DNA from: Trema orientale
Taxonomy: Eukaryota > Streptophyta > Magnoliopsida > Rosales > Cannabaceae
Length of the DNA stretch: 64,000 bases
Assembly: GCA_002914845.1 (NCBI GenBank)
Contig: JXTC01000028.1
Span: forward strand, 1,487,231-1,551,230
Direction: 5' to 3'
The stretch's first letter is position 1. The number at the start of each line of letters is the position of its first letter. The position numbers and the translations under genes were made by a program. The notes below the pieces were generated by a model. The model made no database searches, was not told the DNA's origin, and saw only the letters and a program-made list of their open reading frames with translations. This document shows positions 59,488 to 64,000 of this stretch, one piece after another.

Positions 59488-61220
59488 CTCCCCTTCAAGT
59501 TGGTACATAGATGTCATTCATGCCCAACTTGGCCAAAAACTTTGTGAACGTTTGACTTAAGACTACTTTGGTGAGAATATCTGTAAGTTGATCTTCGGAT
59601 CGAATGCTAGGAAACTCCACAATCTTTTCGTCTAATTTCTCTTTGATAAAGAATCTATCAACCTCAACATGTTTTATTCGATCATGTTGAACTGGATTGT
59701 GAGCTATATCCCTTGCTGCTTTGTTGTCACAGTACAATCGTATGGGTTGCTTACATGGATAGTCAAGGTCTTGTAGAAGAAGTCTTATCCATAACACCTC
59801 ACAGATCCCCATTGCCATTCTTCTGTATTCTGCTTCTGCACTAGAGCGTGTAACAACATTTTGTTTTTTATTTCTCCATGTAATAAGGTTACCTCCTACA
59901 AAGGTAAAATATCCTGAAGTAGATTTCCGATCGTCTATTGAACCTACCCAATCAGCATCTGTATATACTTCTATGCTCCGACTTTCTGTTTTTTTTTAGA
60001 ACAAAATTCCCTTTCCAGGAGTAGCTTTCAAGTATCTCAGGATTCGTATGACTGCATTCATGTGTTGCTCTCCAGGGTTATGCATAAACTGGCTAACAAC
60101 ACTCAGAGCATAAGCTAGATCAGGTCGTTGTGAGCTAAGTACATCAACCTTCCGACAAGCCTTTGATATCTCCCTTTGTCTACGGGTACTTGATCATTTT
60201 TAATATACAATTTTTTGCCTTCTTCTATTGGAGTATCAACTGGTTGATATGCTGACATACCTGTTTCCTGTAGTAAGTCCAAGGCATATTTTCTCTGAGA
60301 TAATAAGATTCCCTTACCAGATCGAGACACTTCTATCCCAAGAAAATATTTTAACGGGCCTAGGTCTTTCATTTCTAATTCTCTGGACAAGTACTCTTGT
60401 AAGGCCTTTCTTTTTTCTGGATCATTTCCCGTGACAATCATATCATCTACATAAACAATAAGTGCGGTAACCTTTCCTTGTTGTTTCTTCAGGAATAAAG
60501 TATGGTCGGACTTGCTCTGTGTGTAACCAACTGCTTTCATGGCACATGTGAATCTTCCAAACCACGCTCTTGGGGATTATTTTAACCCATACAATGATTT
60601 TTGCAACTTGCATATCTTCTGCCCTTGTTTCTCTTCTATCTTGCAGCCTGGTGGCAGTTCCATGTAGACTTCTTCAGACAATTCTCCATGTAAAAAGGCA
60701 TTTTTCACATTAAATTGTTGTAACGGCCAATCTAAGTTGGCAGCTAGAGACAATAAGACTCGCACTGTATTAATTTTGGCTACAGGTGCAAAAGTCTCAT
60801 TGTAATTAATCCCATATGTCTGAGTGTATCCTTTTGCCACTAGTCTAGCTTTGTATCGTTTGATTGTTCCATCGGCCTTGTATTTTACTGTGTAAATCCA
60901 CCGGCATCCAACTGGTTTCTTTCCTGGCAGTCTGTCAACAAGCTCCCAAATTTCATTTTTTTGTAAGGATTTCATTTCCTCACTCATAGCTGCCTTCCAT
61001 TTTGGGTCAATTAGGGCTTCCTGCACACTGTTAGGAATAGATACAGTATATAATTGATTGACAAATGACATGTTTGATTCTGACGAGCGATGGTTAGACA
61101 CATAATTATTCATTAGGTATCTAACTTTACAAGATAGATCAGGCTCATATGTGGGTTTAGGTATACCTCTAGTGTGACGATGTGGTAGTTGTTTTCTGGA
61201 TGGCTCAGGAACATCCTCAG
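59488..61220 (-). pseudogene. Copia C reverse transcriptase and RNase H, disrupted
   Basis: From 61200 down: the linker ([17 protein letters not shown]), then [58 protein letters not shown] and [10 protein letters not shown]. At 60577-60579 a TAA replaces an expected Gln (LYGLK-stop-SPRAWFGRF). The catalytic box VYVDDMIVTG is intact, followed by MKDLGPLKYFLGIEVSRSG and VGRLMYLAH. A frameshift near 60130 interrupts the start of RNase H, which resumes as WRMAMGICEVLW-type sequence and LYCDNKAARDIAHNPVQHDR, QLTDILTKVVL (59818-59495). It sits next to the 3' LTR as in other Copia elements. Confidence 0.88.
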
Positions 61221-62125
61221 NNNNNNNNNNNNNNNNNNNNNNNNNNNNNNNNNNNNNNNNNNNNNNNNNNNNNNNNNNNNNNNNNNNNNNNNNNNNNNNN
61301 NNNNNNNNNNNNNNNNNNNNNNNNNNNNNNNNNNNNNNNNNNNNNNNNNNNNNNNNNNNNNNNNNNNNNNNNNNNNNNNNNNNNNNNNNNNNNNNNNNNN
61401 NNNNNNNNNNNNNNNNNNNNNNNNNNNNNNNNNNNNNNNNNNNNNNNNNNNNNNNNNNNNNNNNNNNNNNNNNNNNNNNNNNNNNNNNNNNNNNNNNNNN
61501 NNNNNNNNNNNNNNNNNNNNNNNNNNNNNNNNNNNNNNNNNNNNNNNNNNNNNNNNNNNNNNNNNNNNNNNNNNNNNNNNNNNNNNNNNNNNNNNNNNNN
61601 NNNNNNNNNNNNNNNNNNNNNNNNNNNNNNNNNNNNNNNNNNNNNNNNNNNNNNNNNNNNNNNNNNNNNNNNNNNNNNNNNNNNNNNNNNNNNNNNNNNN
61701 NNNNNNNNNNNNNNNNNNNNNNNNNNNNNNNNNNNNNNNNNNNNNNNNNNNNNNNNNNNNNNNNNNNNNNNNNNNNNNNNNNNNNNNNNNNNNNNNNNNN
61801 NNNNNNNNNNNNNNNNNNNNNNNNNNNNNNNNNNNNNNNNNNNNNNNNNNNNNNNNNNNNNNNNNNNNNNNNNNNNNNNNNNNNNNNNNNNNNNNNNNNN
61901 NNNNNNNNNNNNNNNNNNNNNNNNNNNNNNNNNNNNNNNNNNNNNNNNNNNNNNNNNNNNNNNNNNNNNNNNNNNNNNNNNNNNNNNNNNNNNNNNNNNN
62001 NNNNNNNNNNNNNNNNNNNNNNNNNNNNNNNNNNNNNNNNNNNNNNNNNNNNNNNNNNNNNNNNNNNNNNNNNNNNNNNNNNNNNNNNNNNNNNNNNNNN
62101 NNNNNNNNNNNNNNNNNNNNNNNNN
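61221..62125. other. Assembly gap (905 N)
   Basis: An unbroken run of N. From the flanking protein fragments it hides the pre-integrase and integrase domains of Copia C. A further single N is at 63623, in a T-run. Confidence 0.95.
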
Positions 62126-62605
62126 CCTCTCCGAACACCAGTACCAATCGTTTGCCTTGTTTGGATGTCCTTAAATGCACAAAACTCAGGCCAAAATATT
62201 ACAACACAAGATAAGGTTGTAGTTATTTGGCAAAAAGTTATAAGTGAGTGAAGGAACAACTAATACAGAGTCAAGGTTCAAAGAATTACTAAGTAAAGAT
62301 CCTTCCCCAATGACTTGGGTGGAGGTACCATTAGCAGTGGAAACAAATTTCTGTGAGGATGGTCTAAGAGAAGAAAAATTTTTAGAATCAAATGTCATAT
62401 GATTAGTAACACCAGAATCAATTATCCATGTATTATTACTAACAGTTGTTAAAGTATAAAAGACCTTACCATCATTATCTACAGCAGCTACGAAAGTAGA
62501 AGCCTCATTGGAATTCTTCTTCCATGGATCACGAGTATGATCCCACCATTCTGGATTAAGATATTTTGGTGAGTGACAATTATAAATTGAATTGTTGTCA
62601 CTCAT
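62126..62605 (-). pseudogene. Copia C protease region, disrupted
   Basis: Starting at ATG 62605: PKYLNPEWWDHTRDPW, then NNTWIIDSGVTNHMTFDS with the D-S-G catalytic triplet intact, then VIGEGSLLSNSLNLDSVLVVPSLTYN. A one-base frame change near 62225 breaks the continuation (LSCVVIFWPEFCAFKDIQTRQTIG is read in another frame). The stretch ends at the assembly gap. There is no gag in front of it. Confidence 0.8.
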
Positions 62606-63345
62606 TTTTTTTTTTTCGTAATTTTTTTTTTAATTTTTTTTTTAAATTTTTTTTTTTATATATATAGATTTTTTTAAAAAATATATATATATATTTAACG
62701 ATATATATATATATATTATATTACCTAAACTAATAGTAATGACTATATATATATAACTAATGTATTAAATAAAATAGGATATATATATATATATAGGTTT
62801 AGACCAGTAATCAGTGTTTTTTTTTTTTTTCCCTCAGAAGCCGATGGCGTTGATGGCAAGGATCCTTGCTGATAACGGCGGTGGGTTGCGCAAGTGAAGC
62901 TGGCGCTAGTGCAGGGGAACGACCAGCGGTGATTCGGCACTGGGGTTCACCGAGACTGTGTTCAACGGTGTGGCTGGGGCTTTGTTTTGTTTGGCATGGA
63001 TAGTACAGGCGACGAAGTATCTTGACTCGTCGAGTTCGGGTTTGAGAGGTTGGCGAATCGGTGTATTTCTCTCCTCTCTTTTTTTTTGGTTTTGTTTTTT
63101 TTTTTTTCTGGAATTTCGCCGGAATTGGCAAGGGTATCGGCTGTGGTACTGGTGATGCGCGGTGGTCTGCGATGGGAGCAAACAACAGGTTTGCGGTTTG
63201 CGGTGGTGCGACAGTTTTGGTCTGGCGGCGACGGTTCGGTGGTGATCTGCTTGTTGCGCGAGTCGATGGATGCTCGGTGGTGGTGGTGCTGAGGCGTGAC
63301 AGATTTATACGGAGGTATTTGGATTTGTGTTTGATTTACCGGGAG

Positions 63346-63377
<32 letters not shown>

Positions 63378-63712
63378 TGGAGTCTGGACGGCTGGGCCCC
63401 TATTTCAATTTGTAAAGACAATTAAGCCCTCCGAGTTCTCACTTCTTTTCTCCTCTTTTAGACAATTTGCTTTTATATACATGCTTTCTTTATGCAATTG
63501 ATGACTTCTTTTTGCTTTTATTTGTGATTGCAATTTTCTTCTTTGCATGTTAATTCTTGCACCACTAATCCTTATAATTGCTCTAATTTTTTCAAAATGC
63601 CGATCATTGTGGCTACTAACCTNTTTTTTTTTTTTTTTTTTTTTTTTGCAGATTGGGTATGAATTTTACTAGAATTTTGCCGAGAAAATATAAGTATCCT
63701 ACTTTGATACCA
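62606..63712 (-). mobile_element. Copia C leader with GC-rich non-gag segment and PBS
   Basis: The PBS TGGTATCAAAGTAGG lies at 63712 down to 63698, right after the 5' LTR. Where gag should follow there is instead about 500 bases of GC-rich sequence (62830-63330) framed by long T/A runs (near 63346-63370 and 63624-63647) and a TA-rich tract (62640-62800). Overlapping frames on both strands are Pro/Lys- or Phe-rich and show no UBN2 or zinc-knuckle motif. The source of this segment is unknown. Confidence 0.6.
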
Positions 63713-64000
63713 TGTTTAGAACAATAGAGAACAAATTGTGTCTATTATTTTATATATTTCAAATAGAACAATACATGGTATATTTATATTGTTTACACAA
63801 TATCTGAATAAGGAAAGAGAATCAAATAATTATTCTTATATTTACACATAATTATATGGCTGATATTGTTGCCAAAAAATCAGATGATTTGGTCAACTCT
63901 TCCATGGCAGAATCTTCAACAAAATTTGCTCCACAGATTCGAGCGCTCTATCTAAATCTAGATTTTATCTCTTCACTTTATTCTATTTTTACAAGAAAAT

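Larger units (their letters stand above)
59282..63921 (-). mobile_element. Copia C, structurally complete LTR retrotransposon (4.6 kb) with AAATT target duplication
   Basis: The LTRs lie at 59282-59487 (206 bp) and 63713-63921 (209 bp), in the same orientation, with TG...CA ends and only a handful of differences by eye. Direct AAATT flanks the outside (59277-59281 and 63922-63926). On the minus strand are a PBS at the 5' LTR, protease, an assembly gap over the integrase, RT, RNase H, and a polypurine tract AACTTGAAGGGGAG before the 3' LTR. No gag domain is recognisable. Frames are broken, so it is not autonomous, but it is the youngest-looking element here. Confidence 0.92.

Noticed and set aside
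61113..62259. Long open frames of 330-560 codons
   Set aside because: Mostly Ns of the assembly gap; only the flanking Copia protease and RT parts are real.
1..64000. CRISPR arrays, operons, bacterial or phage genes, rRNA and tRNA genes
   Set aside because: No spacer-repeat arrays, no cloverleaf-capable sequences noticed, and all recognisable proteins are plant transposon proteins.

Overview
The window reads as nuclear DNA from a flowering plant, most likely a eudicot. It is AT-rich with many homopolymer runs and is almost entirely transposable elements of plant type: Ty1/Copia and Ty3/Gypsy LTR retrotransposons, an L1-type LINE, an En/Spm (CACTA) DNA transposon of the TNP2 plus TNPA-ULP1 type, Mutator-like and Tourist-like MITEs, and solo LTRs. 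I cannot name the species. I find no convincing intact host gene, and no rRNA, tRNA or CRISPR features. One minus-strand exon pair (32761-33480) looks like the 5' end of a gene or a gene fragment.

Region by region. 1-1561 is the right part of a Gypsy-type LTR. 1562-5270 holds two clusters of degenerate GGTTAC/TATGGTATC-type repeats around unassigned AT-rich DNA. 6640-8730 is a minus-strand Copia gag remnant with its primer binding site (PBS) and a probable LTR. 9290-9494 is a CACTA-type terminus. 11615-11997 is a Tourist-like MITE with a TTA target-site duplication (TSD). From 12440 to 31844 lies a large composite: two inverted copies of a 2.2-kb Gypsy LTR (12440-14628 and 28919-31095) and one Copia element (called A here). 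Copia A is split so that its gag-pol and 3' LTR are on the plus strand at 17350-24155, while its 5' LTR, PBS and leader start are on the minus strand at 31112-31839. Both outer LTR edges carry the same 5-bp flank, ACATC, in element orientation. The simplest reading is one Copia insertion later split by an inversion between the two inverted Gypsy LTRs.

33850-49175 is a nest three deep. An L1-type LINE on the minus strand is interrupted at 34676-48030 by a Copia element (B) with about 200-bp LTRs. Copia B has an internally inverted pol segment, and its integrase is interrupted by an 8.8-kb CACTA transposon (37208-46016) flanked by a perfect AAG TSD. 50558-54897 is a solo Copia-type LTR with a perfect GTTGG TSD, inflated by nested insertions, one of them a Mutator-like MITE with a perfect 9-bp TSD. 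55787-56690 is another LTR. 59282-63921 is a structurally complete Copia element (C) with a perfect AAATT TSD and near-identical LTRs, broken by a 905-base assembly gap over the integrase.

All transposon proteins are disrupted. Many in-frame stops sit where a conserved Trp or Gln is expected (TGG to TAG/TGA, CAA to TAA), which is the signature of long-term methylcytosine deamination in silenced repeats. The region is best seen as gene-poor, repeat-on-repeat heterochromatin.
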